Source: VYFG01 sp965213885 (GTDB lineage: Bacteria > Pseudomonadota > Gammaproteobacteria > Arenicellales > Poriferihabitantaceae). From it: DNA of 64,000 nt. The notes under the pieces are model-generated. The model saw only the letters and a program-made list of their open reading frames with translations. It did no database searches and was not told the origin of the DNA. Location: contig OZ243919.1 of assembly GCA_965213885.1 (NCBI GenBank), positions 1,860,001 to 1,924,000 on the forward strand. The letters are read 5' to 3'. Shown here piece after piece: positions 26,421-36,254 of the stretch (position 1 is the first letter of the stretch; each line of letters starts with the position of its first letter). The position numbers were made by a program, and so were the translations under genes.

Positions 26421-28808
26421 TCACCTGAAGGTGAGGAACATGGCGGAGGTCCAGACCTTGGCGTCATCCACCTGGCGCCCCATCAGGTAGACCGGCCTGA
26501 AGCCGGCCGGCCCGTTGACGGGGTCTATCTCAAGCGTACCCGTGACATCCCTCGGCATGCCCTCGTCACTGATCCGGTCCACGGAGACAAACAGTCCGGC
26601 ACCGCCCAGGTCCTTGCGGACCGAGCCATCGCTGGCAAGCAGATCGGCGCCCGACAGGGTGAGTTCGAATTCAGGACAATGGACAAACGGGTTGCCATCG
26701 AGCGGATTGCCGACCTTCACGTATCCGTCGATGGTGCCCCGGATCGTGATCGTGGCATTGGCGAGACCGGAAAGATCGATCTCGATGGCATCGGTATCGC
26801 CGTAGGTATCCGAGGTGAATCCGATCGTGGTTGCGGACTGACGCCAGCAGGTTTCCTCGTTGTGCTCGAATCCGTATCCCCTGAACCCGTTGACCACCCC
26901 GTTCAGGATGGTGATGGTTCCCTTCCACGCGGCCCAGCGGTAACGGTCCCGAATTCTTGCGCCGCCCCAGGAGACGCGGAACCGCCGATCGGAGAACCCT
27001 GCCTCCTGTTGCAGGCTGCGGCGCCAGACCGGACCGGTATGATCCACCGCAATGATCTCGTCCCACCCGGCGTCGCCGAGAAACCGATAGGAGATGACAG
27101 CAGGCCCGCCGACGTCGAATTCATCCCCCTGGATGGCATCGCCGCAGCGCGTATACCCGGCGATGCGCTCCCCGGTAGTGGCAAAGGTGTGCCGGGCGCG
27201 GAGCGCGGCGCCCACGGCGGCCCGGTCCAGTGCCGGCGCCAGGATTCCCGTGACCCCGCCCTTGGTACCGAATACCGCGGTGCCCGGGACGCCGCCGCCG
27301 CAGCGACCGCGGTGCTCGTCTCCGTTGGCGGAAGCGCCCAGCTTGTACCCGCGGCGCATGGTCTCCTCGTAAAGCCAGGGGAAATGCCCCCAGGCCGACT
27401 CGATTTCCACCAGGCGCTCCAGCACCGGGTGGTGCCAGTCCATGATGCACCGGCGCCCGCCCACGTGCGGCATCAGCAAATGCCCCTCCGGGTCATGGAT
27501 ATAGGTGGCCCACAGCTCTTCCAGGGGCCAGGCACCCGGTTCGATCGTGTCGGCGGCCATGTCCTCGTTCCACTCGAAGGAACGACAGACATTGCCGTCC
27601 CTGTCGAACGGAAATTCCGGGTCGCCATCCCTCAGGAAGACCACGTTGTGATCGCCGCCGGCGCAGGAACTGCCGCACCATTCCGTTCCGGGATAGCAGA
27701 CGAACTCGCCGCTCCGGTTGAGCTGGTGGATCAGTTCCACCGCCCGGTCCCAGCGCGCCTTGGTGACGTTGAAGTCATTGGCGGTATATCCAAGCACGTC
27801 CAGACCCGCGACGTCACGGCCGTATGTCAGGTTGTAGGTGGTGTCGTTGGTGCCGACGGTATCGTCGGAATGCACATGGAGATCACCGTAATAATCCCGC
27901 TCAAACGCGAAATCATCGTCCACGGTGATGTAGAAAGTCTTGTCCGGAACCCAGGAGCAATCGAGGTGTCGCGCGGTGATTTTCAGTTCACCGGCCAGAT
28001 CCGTGGGCACCCCGTCCACCAGGGCGACCGCCCAACCCCGGTCCTCGAGTGCCACTGTCCTGGTGTCCACCGTCTGCTCTTCCCGGCTGAACGTCAGTTC
28101 CACATTCCCGCCGGTGTCCCAGCAGGTATTGCCCCAGGCATCCTCTGCGCGGACACGGAGCGGCACCGCCGCATCCGTGTGGACCATTCGCGAGGCGACC
28201 ATGACCAGTTGCTCCGGACGCCCCGGCATGATGTCGATGGCAATGTCCGGCGTGACCGCCGCGCACCGGGAAGTGCCGAGAGGGTCGCAGTAGCAGCGGA
28301 AGCGGAAGCCCTGCTCCACGAAGGTCTGCACCCTTGTGCCGGGACCCCCGTGACGACGGTCACCCATGCGGATGATGATGTGATCACCTGGTTTCAGGTA
28401 GCCGTCAACGGTGTCCACGATGATGGCCTTCTGGAAAGGCCGCTCATGCCCTTTCTGATCGAATCTCACCTTGAGGGCCTGGACCGTTGCCGAACTCTGC
28501 CCGGGGACACAGGGCCCTGCCTGGTATTCCGCGGACACATAGTTCGCAGCCCCGGGATCCGCGGTCTGGAATAACGCCCAGTCCGAGTAGAACTTGAACG
28601 TCGCCTTGATCCAGGCGCCGTCGGCCATTCCGGACGCACCGATCTCATAGTCCAGGATGATTTCGGTCCATTCCCCGGCCACCAGCCGGTCGACGTTGCA
28701 GGTGACGTTTCCCAGGAACGGCATGTCCTTGGTTTTCTGGTAAAGGCCCTCTGGAGCGAAGTATTCACCCAGACGCTCTTGCAGTTCCTGTTCGGTCATC
28801 TTTTTCAT
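26421..28808 (-). CDS. DUF3604 / CehA-McbA-like PHP-type metallohydrolase
   Basis: A 795-residue protein. The centre carries DLHVHSDDTVG, the PHP-like metal motif of the DUF3604 and CehA/McbA families, with further candidate ligands in CYPGTEWCG, GGDHNVVF, LMPHVGGRRC and GASANGDEHRG. N-terminal (about 1-330) and C-terminal (about 620-795) parts look like beta-sandwich regions. CehA-type members hydrolyse carbamates, but most of DUF3604 is uncharacterised. No signal peptide is seen. The start at 28808 follows a GGAGGAG ribosome site; the frame extending to 28994 is rejected. It is coupled to a methyltransferase downstream. Confidence 0.8.
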   Translation of the reverse strand: MKKMTEQELQERLGEYFAPEGLYQKTKDMPFLGNVTCNVDRLVAGEWTEIILDYEIGASGMADGAWIKATFKFYSDWALFQTADPGAANYVSAEYQAGPCVPGQSSATVQALKVRFDQKGHERPFQKAIIVDTVDGYLKPGDHIIIRMGDRRHGGPGTRVQTFVEQGFRFRCYCDPLGTSRCAAVTPDIAIDIMPGRPEQLVMVASRMVHTDAAVPLRVRAEDAWGNTCWDTGGNVELTFSREEQTVDTRTVALEDRGWAVALVDGVPTDLAGELKITARHLDCSWVPDKTFYITVDDDFAFERDYYGDLHVHSDDTVGTNDTTYNLTYGRDVAGLDVLGYTANDFNVTKARWDRAVELIHQLNRSGEFVCYPGTEWCGSSCAGGDHNVVFLRDGDPEFPFDRDGNVCRSFEWNEDMAADTIEPGAWPLEELWATYIHDPEGHLLMPHVGGRRCIMDWHHPVLERLVEIESAWGHFPWLYEETMRRGYKLGASANGDEHRGRCGGGVPGTAVFGTKGGVTGILAPALDRAAVGAALRARHTFATTGERIAGYTRCGDAIQGDEFDVGGPAVISYRFLGDAGWDEIIAVDHTGPVWRRSLQQEAGFSDRRFRVSWGGARIRDRYRWAAWKGTITILNGVVNGFRGYGFEHNEETCWRQSATTIGFTSDTYGDTDAIEIDLSGLANATITIRGTIDGYVKVGNPLDGNPFVHCPEFELTLSGADLLASDGSVRKDLGGAGLFVSVDRISDEGMPRDVTGTLEIDPVNGPAGFRPVYLMGRQVDDAKVWTSAMFLTFR

Positions 28809-29488
28809 TGTGGTATCTCCTCCGCTCGTGTCACTTGGGGGATGCATCAGGACCCGGGACCCGGCTGGGCCTGACCCGGGAAGCCAGATTAAGAAGTCCT
28901 GCAGGATCAGTTCTGTCGCGTAGCCGACATAATTATACCCTTGGACCTGTCGGTGGAATCCGGGGCGGAAATGAACGGGGGTACCCGAATTCAAAACCGA
29001 TCGGCATTCGTCTTACCGCCCCTCAAGCGCTCCTTTCGGTCTACGCCAAACAGGCAACGGGGCCATTGCAATCCTTCCTGTCGAGGTTTGCCTGGTGTCC
29101 ATCGCCCGTGCCGCCTGCATGGCCTGCGAATCATTCAGGGGGGATTTCCACACCCGGTTGTCCCAATCCGTCTCGTGACCCGGGTCAACCGCCCCGGCTA
29201 CTGCCCTCCGGGGCAATGTTTCCAGGGGAATCATTCCCCGCAGGCATCACGGGCCATTCCATGGAACACAGCTGACACCGGATCAGAGGACACCCCTTCT
29301 CTTCCGAAATGACATGCCGATAGCCGGAAGCATGTTGTGCACCACCCGGGCCTTGCCAGGCAGCCCTGTTCCTGCGAGTGCAAAAACAGCACGTGCCGTA
29401 CCGGATCTGGCTGACAACGCGGTCCGGCCAACGCTTGGCGGCTGTTACCGAACCGGTGATCAGCGGGCTACTCCCCCTTCGAGGAGGA
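28809..29488. other. Intergenic region with no recognised gene
   Basis: The region holds the promoter of the DUF3604 gene near 28815-28950. The remainder contains only short overlapping frames without recognisable domains, and I see no RNA gene. It begins the debris-rich stretch that leads into the lower-GC island. Confidence 0.4.
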
Positions 29489-29782
29489 TCAGTCTTTTCC
29501 CTGTTCGTCCAGGCGATAGGAAATCGCGTCAATCTGCAGTTCGAGATTGTCCCGGGTCCAGCGGTCCAGGGCGTTGCTCTCGCTGAAATGAATTTGCTCC
29601 AGAAGTTGCCTGCCGAAATCCTGGAAATCCTTCTGCGGGTTGTCATTCTTGGAAAATTCCATGACATACAGATGCTCAATCATGATCCCCTGAGATATGA
29701 TTTTCCCCATCAGGCCATAGAGCAGCTCTCTTTGGTGGTATGGGAACTTGGAAATTAACTTATCTGCTTCTGATTTCATCAA
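29489..29782 (-). CDS. Small hypothetical protein
   Basis: A 97-residue soluble, mixed-charge protein (starts MMKSEADKLISKFPYHQRELLYG). The composition looks like a real helical protein, with no signal peptide, membrane segment or motif I recognise. No good ribosome site precedes the start. The neighbours are non-coding DNA and a broken transposon-type gene, so it may be an orphan from a mobile element. Confidence 0.45.
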   Translation of the reverse strand: MMKSEADKLISKFPYHQRELLYGLMGKIISQGIMIEHLYVMEFSKNDNPQKDFQDFGRQLLEQIHFSESNALDRWTRDNLELQIDAISYRLDEQGKD

Positions 29783-30123
29783 TATTTTCTATTGCAATTT
29801 CATAGGGTTCCGGATCATTCGGATTGAGGCAAACAACTATCACCTCGTCGAATACCCGGGCAAGTTATACCTGTTGGAGGGGGAGCGATCATACATGTCT
29901 ATTTTCTGCCGTTCGATTGAGCATTCAAAACTTGGGTTCTATCCACGGAACTCACCCACTCAGACTTCAAGAGTAAACGACATCCGGCACTTCGGGCAAC
30001 TCTCTTGTACAGGGTGATGATCAGGACTTTCCAAAAGTCCTCCTCCCATGATCTTGGACCTGAGTTTGGTCTTTGGTCTATTCAAGTAGTGACGGTGGTA
30101 AGAAGGCATCATGGAGATGGCGG
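29783..30123. other. Intergenic region with no recognised gene
   Basis: Short frames only. The codon patterns do not resemble neighbouring genes, and no tRNA, repeat or terminator stands out. The following bases begin the broken DUF4338-like gene. Confidence 0.35.
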
Positions 30124-30680
30124 ATGCTTACGAAGGAGGAATTTGCTGCGTGACGTTGAGGTCCGCCCTGCACGGGACGCAGCGGAGCGTCCGCGTTGGG
30201 ATCGTCTGGTATCGGCGCATCGTGATCTTCCGTTCCGGGGTCTGTGCGGTCATTCGCTTCGTCATGTTGCGGTGCACAGGGACCGCCGGGTTGCGCTGCT
30301 TGGCTGGACGGCCGGCACCCGAGACCGCTGGATCGGGGGAGCGGCGACCGTCAGTTCCGGCACCTGAAACTGATTGCGAACAACGATTCGTGGTTCTGTC
30401 GGACAAGGGGAGGAGACGGAATCTGGCGTCCCGGGTATTGGGCCTGCACCGGTTGTCCGGGGACCTGCGGGAAGCCTGGGGTTTCCCGGTTCTGCTGACG
30501 GAGACGTTCGTGGACCCATCGCGGTGTTCGGGCGCCTGCTACCGGGCTTCGAACTGGCGGCACCTCAGCCGGACACGGGGATTCCCCCGACTGCCCGGGA
30601 GTGGAGCCAGCGGCTCGAATCCGAGGGATGGGTTTCGTTCTTTGCCGATGTCGAGGGAGCAACCTGTCCGGAGGATGTGA
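30124..30680 (+). pseudogene. DUF4338/DruA-like protein remnant, several frameshifts
   Basis: Three frames together give one family pattern. MLTKEEFAA begins at 30124 and stops; the next frame reads RPARDAAERPRWDRLVSAH, SLRHVAVHRD and VALLGWTAG..RDRWIG; another gives LKLIANNDSWF; a third gives NLASRVLGLHRLSGDLREAWG, ETFVDPSRCSGACYRASNW and LSRTRGFPRLPG. These are the ordered blocks of DUF4338, found as DruA in Druantia defence systems and also attached to transposase-like genes. At least three shifts separate them, so this is inactive. The C-terminal boundary is uncertain. No other Druantia genes are nearby, so it is not a defence locus. Confidence 0.7.
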
Positions 30681-30816
30681 TTGTCGATGCAATGACCAAC
30701 AAAGAAATTGCACAAATTCATAGATCTTGAAGTACGGTATGCCCAGATGTAATTCGAATCTCACGATGTCGTTGTCCATCCTCGTGGGTTCACTACAGAA
30801 TACATGGTAACTTTGC

Positions 30817-32436
30817 ATGGATCACACACAGGCCATATTTCCGATGAAAGCAACTACGCAGCCAGGCAACATTCTGTTCATCATGTGCGATCAGCTGCGC
30901 TTCGATTATCTGTCCTGTTACGGCCACCCGATCTTGCAGACTCCCAATATCGACAAGCTTGCAATGCGAGGGGTACGCTTCACGCACGCCTATTGTGCCG
31001 CCCCGATTTGCGCGTCTTCACGTGCCAGTTATTACAGTGGCCGGTACGTCTCCAGTCATGGTGTGCTGGGAAACGACGACAACGCCCGCTTGGACGAAAT
31101 GATGATCGCCGATTACCTGCAGCCTCTAGGTTACCGCTCGGCCGTGGTAGGCAAAACACACGTTCATAAAAATATGCGGGAAATATCTGCGCTCGGCCTG
31201 GGTCCTGACTTGCCCTGGTGCAGAGCTTCACAAACTGGTGGCTTCGAGCCCTACGAATCTCACGAAGGTCTGTTTCCCGATCCTGTCCTTGCCATGAATC
31301 CTGGCCAGGGCTACGACACATACCTGAAGTCACTGGGTTATGACTCGAATAACCCTTGGGACAAGAATGCCAACAGCAGTGTCGACTCCAATGGAAATCT
31401 GCATTCGGGCTGGCTGCTGCGCAGTTCAAGATTTCCCGCAGCAATTGACGAAGAGCATTCGGAAACCGCGTTTACCACGCGACGCGCGATGGACTTTATT
31501 CGGGAGTGTGGTGGCCAGCCTTGGTGCCTGCATCTGAGTTACATCAAACCGCACTGGCCGGTCATTGCCCCGGCTCCCTACCATGAAATGTACCGACAAT
31601 TCGATATGCCGGGTGCGATTCGTAATGAAAGCGAGCGTCAGAATCCCCACCCAGTCTACGGGGCATTCATGCAACAGGAATACAGCGCATCCTATTCTCG
31701 CGACGACGTCAGGGACACCGTCATCCCGACTTACATGGGCCTGATCAGGCAAATCGATGACCACCTCGGCCAGTTGTTTGATTTTATGAAGGCACAGAAT
31801 CTCGATCAGAATACTTTGGTCGTATTCACCGCCGACCACGGCGATTATCTCGGTGATCATTGGCTCGGAGAAAAAGATCTATTTCACGACGTCTCGGCCA
31901 AGGTGCCGCTGATCGTCGCCGATCCACGAACGGACGCCGATGCAACCCGGGGTCAGACCTGTGACAAACTCGTCGAAGCGGTCGATATACTTCCCAGTAT
32001 TGTCGAATTTGCTGGCGGCTTACCCTGTCGGGAACGTCTGGAAGGCCAATCCCTGTTGCCCTTGATTCACGACCAAGCAGATAGGTTTCAGCGCGATTAC
32101 GCAGTCAGTGAAATCGACTACGCGGATCGCGGCCCACGTGCTCTGCTCAAAATCGGCCCGTATCAGTGTCGTGCGACGATGGTCAGCGATCATCGCTGGA
32201 AATACATCCACCACCACAAGTTTGCAGCGCAACTGTTCGACCTGGAGAACGACCCGGACGAATTGATAGACCTCGGGCAGGACACACGATACGCCGGGAT
32301 TCTTCAACAAATGCAGAATTTCCTGTTCGAGTGGCGTGGAAATCTGAAACGCCGTTGTGGGCTGGACTACGAATTCATGGCGGGACAAGGCCCTGAACGC
32401 GACGAGGAGTGGGGTATATTGATCGGACGGTGGTAG
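30817..32436 (+). CDS. Type I sulfatase / alkaline-phosphatase-superfamily hydrolase
   Basis: A 539-residue sulfatase-family protein. Metal-binding sites are visible in IMCDQLRFDYLSCYG (N-terminal Asp), VFTADHGDYLGDH and VVGKTHVHKN. The formylglycine position is CASSRASYYSG, i.e. C-x-S-x-R, where the usual motif is C-x-P-x-R followed by TG; the Cys needed for maturation is kept. Relatives include choline sulfatases, arylsulfatases and phosphonate monoester hydrolases. No signal peptide is seen from either ATG (30817 or 30844), so it may act in the cytosol. It sits at the left end of the catabolic island; a sulfated aromatic substrate is a possibility only. Confidence 0.85.
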   Translation: MDHTQAIFPMKATTQPGNILFIMCDQLRFDYLSCYGHPILQTPNIDKLAMRGVRFTHAYCAAPICASSRASYYSGRYVSSHGVLGNDDNARLDEMMIADYLQPLGYRSAVVGKTHVHKNMREISALGLGPDLPWCRASQTGGFEPYESHEGLFPDPVLAMNPGQGYDTYLKSLGYDSNNPWDKNANSSVDSNGNLHSGWLLRSSRFPAAIDEEHSETAFTTRRAMDFIRECGGQPWCLHLSYIKPHWPVIAPAPYHEMYRQFDMPGAIRNESERQNPHPVYGAFMQQEYSASYSRDDVRDTVIPTYMGLIRQIDDHLGQLFDFMKAQNLDQNTLVVFTADHGDYLGDHWLGEKDLFHDVSAKVPLIVADPRTDADATRGQTCDKLVEAVDILPSIVEFAGGLPCRERLEGQSLLPLIHDQADRFQRDYAVSEIDYADRGPRALLKIGPYQCRATMVSDHRWKYIHHHKFAAQLFDLENDPDELIDLGQDTRYAGILQQMQNFLFEWRGNLKRRCGLDYEFMAGQGPERDEEWGILIGRW

Positions 32437-32465
32437 CACTCAGCCGCAAACTGCCGGCCGACCGG

Positions 32466-32884
32466 CGCGGTAGGAACGCCGGTTTCCCGGCGCCCCCCGC
32501 ACAGAATCCGGACGTGGACGTTCATCCATCCGGCTCCTACCCCGGATCATTGACGGCAAACCGCTGACCCGGCCATGGGTGGCGGATGTTGGTTCCGGGC
32601 CATCAGAGACTGACCATCCGGTACAGCCGTTGCCAACTGAACCCGCTGGCTCGTTGCGACCGCCTGCGAATGGTCATCATCCATGCGCTCATCAGCCGGT
32701 GTTTGAATTTGTCCAGCCACCAGGAGGGTCCGGGCACGGCGAAATAGTTCAGCCAACCTGCAAGGACCTTGCCAAGCCACTCGCCTATTTCTCTTTCCTC
32801 ATGCGGCCCCTCGACTCGGGGCGATATGAAGACCTCCCAGGGTCCCGGCAGAAGGCGGGCGGACGTGCATGGGTTCTCGGACAC
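32466..32884 (-). mobile_element. Group II intron 3' remnant (RT/maturase C-terminus, domains V-VI)
   Basis: On the minus strand, 32884-32603 encodes IGEWLGKVLAGWLNYFAVPG, MMTIRRRSQRASGFSWQRL, the X/D maturase end of group II intron proteins. After a frameshift the sequence continues RHPWPGQRFAV. Then comes a GAGCCGGAT...TCCGGATTC hairpin (32536-32502) resembling domain V with one extra base, and a GGCGCCGG-GAAA-CCGGCG stem like domain VI. The order is that of a bacterial group II intron 3' end. The catalytic RT part is missing, so it is a dead fragment. Confidence 0.7.
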
Positions 32885-33153
32885 CGCAGGGCCCCCGGCC
32901 TCTCTTCAGAGCGATACCGGGTCGTGTTGGCTTCGACATCTCCGAGTGTCTCGCCATCCCAGACTCAGGACCTTCCGATGCTCAATAGCCCTGCCCACCC
33001 GTATCGCTGCCGACACTTCGCCGGCCCCCTCACGAGGACCTGCGCATGGCTCGCGGAGAGTCGTGGCTGGTTAGGCCTTCAACACGAGGGACTGTATCCC
33101 TCTACCTTCTGCCAGTCCGCCTGGCATACCGGAAATCAGTCCCGATTTCCTTT

Positions 33154-34638
33154 TCAGTCTCCGGTAGTCTTACCGGTCTTCCTGAAGTAAGTCCATACAT
33201 GAATGCCGATAACCAGCACGATCGCTGCAAAGATAATTGCCGCAATCGGCCTGTCGATAAAGTCCAAGGGGCTTTTGACGCGCGCCATCGACGATCGCAG
33301 TTTCACTTCCATGATGCCGCCCAGCACCATGCCGAGTACAATGGGGACGCTCGGTAAATCCAAACGTTTCAGGATCAGCCCGAAAACGCCGAACGCCGCG
33401 CCAATCGCACAGTCAGTCATCGAGTTTCGCAACGAATAAAGGCCGACAAAGGACAACGTCAAGATCATCACACCCAGAAACCTGCTCGGAATGCGTATCA
33501 CACGGAGGATCTGGTTGGTCGAAAAGATGAGGAATATCAGGACAAAGATGTTCAGCAGAAATAACCCGATGTAGAGTGCAACCACAAAAGGCATCTGGTT
33601 GGCAAAGAGTTGCGGCCCGGGAATCACGTTATGCACGTAAAATACCGACAGCATCATCGCCGTCAGGGCTTCACCGGGGATACCCAACGCCAGCAACGGG
33701 ATCATCGCCGCACCAGGCACAGCATTATTTGCCGATTCGGCAGCGACCAGCCCTTCGGGGGCACCCTTGCCAAAAAGCTCCGGCGTTTTCGAAGTTTTTT
33801 GTGCATAGGTGTAGGACATGAATTGCGAGGTGAATTCTCCGACGCCCGGGATCATGCCCATGAGCACACCGAAGGAAGACCCCACAGTTGCCACCCGTCT
33901 GTAGATCCAGAGTTCCTTCAGGCCCTCGAACAGTCCGCCTTCCACCCTCGTCGCTTCGGGATGGGTGTCCTTTTCAACCAACAAGAGGAAAGCCTGGGAA
34001 AGCGCGAACAATCCCAGCACGACCACAATGAGGTCTACACCTGAAGCGAGCCAGGTCTGATCGAATGTAAAGCGGCGTGTGTATTTGACCGGCTCCAGTC
34101 CCACCGTGTTCAGAAAAATGCCGAAACAGGCCATCATGCCAGCCACGAATACCTTGCCGCGATGGGCCAGAACCACTAGCACGATCCCGAGTAGCGCGGC
34201 GAGAAAAATTTCACGGCTGCCAAAGTGCGGGGCGACCAGGGCCAGAACCTGTGCCAGCAATATCAGGCAGACGACCGAAAAAATTCCCCCAACGAAAGAA
34301 GCCGAGTAAGCCAGGGACAGCGCCCGCTTCGGATTGCCGTCGCGGGCAATGGGATAGCCATCGTAAGTGGTCAGAGCATTGACCGCGGTACCCGGCGTGT
34401 TGATCAAGATTGCAGGAATAGCGCCCCCGTACATGGATGACCCGTAAATTCCGAGCAGCAGGGTCAAACCGACGATGGGTTCCATCGCAAAGGTCGCCGG
34501 CAATAGGATGGCGATGGCAACCGCCGCGCCCACACCCGGAACGGCGCCGATGATCACTCCGCCAACCGAGCCTACCAACAGTGCTCCGAGCACTTCCCAG
34601 CGCAGGAGAATGACAATGGCTGATGATAGGGTTTCCAT
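33154..34638 (-). CDS. tctA: Tripartite tricarboxylate transporter large permease TctA (second copy)
   Basis: A 494-residue TctA permease with VPGVGAAVAIAILLPATF and GMIPGVGEFTSQFMSYTYA as the paired family motifs and INTPGTAVNALTTYDGYP. About ten membrane helices. It is the last gene of a leftward unit hpaD-tctC-tctB-tctA, which ties this copy to the aromatic pathway. It differs clearly from the copy at 20.8-22.3 kb, so the two are not a recent duplication. An aromatic acid such as 3,4-dihydroxy- or 4-hydroxyphenylacetate is the likely substrate by context. Confidence 0.92.
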   Translation of the reverse strand: METLSSAIVILLRWEVLGALLVGSVGGVIIGAVPGVGAAVAIAILLPATFAMEPIVGLTLLLGIYGSSMYGGAIPAILINTPGTAVNALTTYDGYPIARDGNPKRALSLAYSASFVGGIFSVVCLILLAQVLALVAPHFGSREIFLAALLGIVLVVLAHRGKVFVAGMMACFGIFLNTVGLEPVKYTRRFTFDQTWLASGVDLIVVVLGLFALSQAFLLLVEKDTHPEATRVEGGLFEGLKELWIYRRVATVGSSFGVLMGMIPGVGEFTSQFMSYTYAQKTSKTPELFGKGAPEGLVAAESANNAVPGAAMIPLLALGIPGEALTAMMLSVFYVHNVIPGPQLFANQMPFVVALYIGLFLLNIFVLIFLIFSTNQILRVIRIPSRFLGVMILTLSFVGLYSLRNSMTDCAIGAAFGVFGLILKRLDLPSVPIVLGMVLGGIMEVKLRSSMARVKSPLDFIDRPIAAIIFAAIVLVIGIHVWTYFRKTGKTTGD

Positions 34639-34647
34639 GAAATTACC

Positions 34648-35187
34648 TCAGAGGTACAGCAACATGAAATTACGGATACCATCCGGCAGATATTCGTAAA
34701 CCTGACCGGCCGGAATCTTTACCTGTAAAAACGCCTTGAAAATCACCACAATGCCTACGCCCATCGTCAAGGCACCGACAAACATTTCTTTTCTGCGGTA
34801 CCCTACCCGATAGGTCAAAACCAAGGTGAACAACAGCGTAGCCCCCAAGTATCCGATTCTGGGAACGATCCAGACGTAGATCAGAAACCAAACCGAATAC
34901 TCGAGGGAACGAATCCAGAATATCACCTCGGGACCACGTCCAGGAGTTCTCGGCGAAACCAGGGAACCAAGGCAATGCAGTAAGGCGAAAAGCAACATAC
35001 CGACCAGGCTGATAGTCGGCCAGAAGGCGGGCTGTGCAAAAAACTTGGTTCGCTTGGCCCATATAGCCTGCTCACCAAGTTGGCTGACCAGGAAAATGGA
35101 AATCAGCAAAAACGCTACGGCAAAGGCCAGATCGCCGGGGAGGCGTTCGCGCTGAAAAAATTGCACGAATCCCGATTTTGAGACCAT
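34648..35187 (-). CDS. tctB: Tripartite tricarboxylate transporter small permease TctB (second copy)
   Basis: A 179-residue protein with four predicted membrane helices (FAVAFLLISIFLVSQL, PTISLVGMLLFALLHCL, and two after residue 95). It lies 9 bases before tctA and 66 bases after tctC, in the usual place for TctB. Sequence identity alone is a weak guide in this family. Confidence 0.85.
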   Translation of the reverse strand: MVSKSGFVQFFQRERLPGDLAFAVAFLLISIFLVSQLGEQAIWAKRTKFFAQPAFWPTISLVGMLLFALLHCLGSLVSPRTPGRGPEVIFWIRSLEYSVWFLIYVWIVPRIGYLGATLLFTLVLTYRVGYRRKEMFVGALTMGVGIVVIFKAFLQVKIPAGQVYEYLPDGIRNFMLLYL

Positions 35188-35253
35188 TGAAATATCCTTC
35201 TACGTCAGCGAAAAGGCCTAATGCATATGGCAGTACTGCACAGAATTTCGACT

Positions 35254-36186
35254 CTACTCGAGGATCTGGTTTATACGGCCAAAGGAAGCTATGTCGCGTT
35301 CGATCTGCTCGTGAGCCTGGTCGACATCCTGCCAGTAGATCAAGGCACCGGTTTCTTCCGAAAGTGTCTTTGCCTTGTCGGACTGCATGACGCGCATGGC
35401 GACACTGCGGATTTTTTCCCGCGCATCCGACGGCGTATCTTTATGGACGAACAACCCATTCCACAGTGCGATATCGAGTTCGGGGGCGATTTCGGCAACC
35501 GTTGGGGCATCGGGCGTTTTCGAAATACGCTCACCGGTAATCGAGGCTAGAACCTTGACCTTGTCCAGGCATGGCAGCACCAGCTGCAGTGTGGTATTTA
35601 TTACGTCGGCATCGCCTGAAGCCAGGGTATTGCAATCGAGCGCATCGAAGGCTGCATCCGAGGCATATTCGAATCCCATTTGCACCGCCATGGCCAAAGT
35701 CACCTTGGTCGGAATCAGCGGAGCACCGAAGTGGCCAAGCGTGACATCATTGTCTTTTGCGTGTTCGGCCAGCCCCTGAATGTCGTCATAGGGAGCATCC
35801 CCATTTGCGACGATCACGAAAGGGTAAGTCAGGAAGTTACCGATGGGCTCAAATGGATTGGGGCTCAGTTCGGGAATTCCGATATTCGGCCCAACTACCG
35901 GGACGGCGATAATGAATGAGCCAACCGTGTAGCCGTCGGCCGGTGCATTCGCTACTTCAACGGCGCCGGGGAAGGGTCCGCCGCCTCCGCCAGGCTTGTT
36001 GACTACTGCCGCGGGCACACCGAACTCGGCCTGAAATTCATCTGCAATCATTCGGGTCAGTACGTCTTCCAGATCACCCGGCGGCCAGGGCACGACAAAG
36101 GTGACCGGCTTTTCCGGGTACTCGGCCTGTGCCGAAAAAGCGACAAGCGACATGGCCATGAACAGGATCATTGTTAACTTTTTCAT
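35254..36186 (-). CDS. tctC: Tripartite tricarboxylate transporter substrate-binding protein TctC (second copy)
   Basis: A 310-residue Bug-family receptor with a signal peptide ending AQA (residue 21) and mature start EYPEKPVTFVVPWPPGD. The VVNKPGGGGGPFPGAVEVANAPADG segment is the canonical glycine-rich loop. It starts 68 bases after the hpaD stop, so it is probably expressed with the dioxygenase. In such receptors ligand contacts vary, so the aromatic-acid assignment is context only. Confidence 0.92.
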   Translation of the reverse strand: MKKLTMILFMAMSLVAFSAQAEYPEKPVTFVVPWPPGDLEDVLTRMIADEFQAEFGVPAAVVNKPGGGGGPFPGAVEVANAPADGYTVGSFIIAVPVVGPNIGIPELSPNPFEPIGNFLTYPFVIVANGDAPYDDIQGLAEHAKDNDVTLGHFGAPLIPTKVTLAMAVQMGFEYASDAAFDALDCNTLASGDADVINTTLQLVLPCLDKVKVLASITGERISKTPDAPTVAEIAPELDIALWNGLFVHKDTPSDAREKIRSVAMRVMQSDKAKTLSEETGALIYWQDVDQAHEQIERDIASFGRINQILE

Positions 36187-36254
36187 AACTCCTCCAGTTT
36201 TTCAGATTGTAGTTAAGTCTTTACCAACGCCAGCACACTGCCAGAAATGTAATT

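Noticed and set aside
26343..28574. 743-residue plus-strand frame opposite the DUF3604 gene
   Set aside because: Long only because GC-rich codons leave few stops on the antisense strand; no family motifs, while the minus-strand frame has clear DLHVHS and a ribosome site.
30124..30680. A Druantia anti-phage defence locus
   Set aside because: Only a frameshifted DruA-like DUF4338 fragment is present; no DruB-DruE, helicase or other defence gene lies nearby.
32885..33153. Plus-strand frames next to the second tctA
   Set aside because: Several short overlapping frames, none with a recognisable domain; probably intron-derived non-coding sequence.
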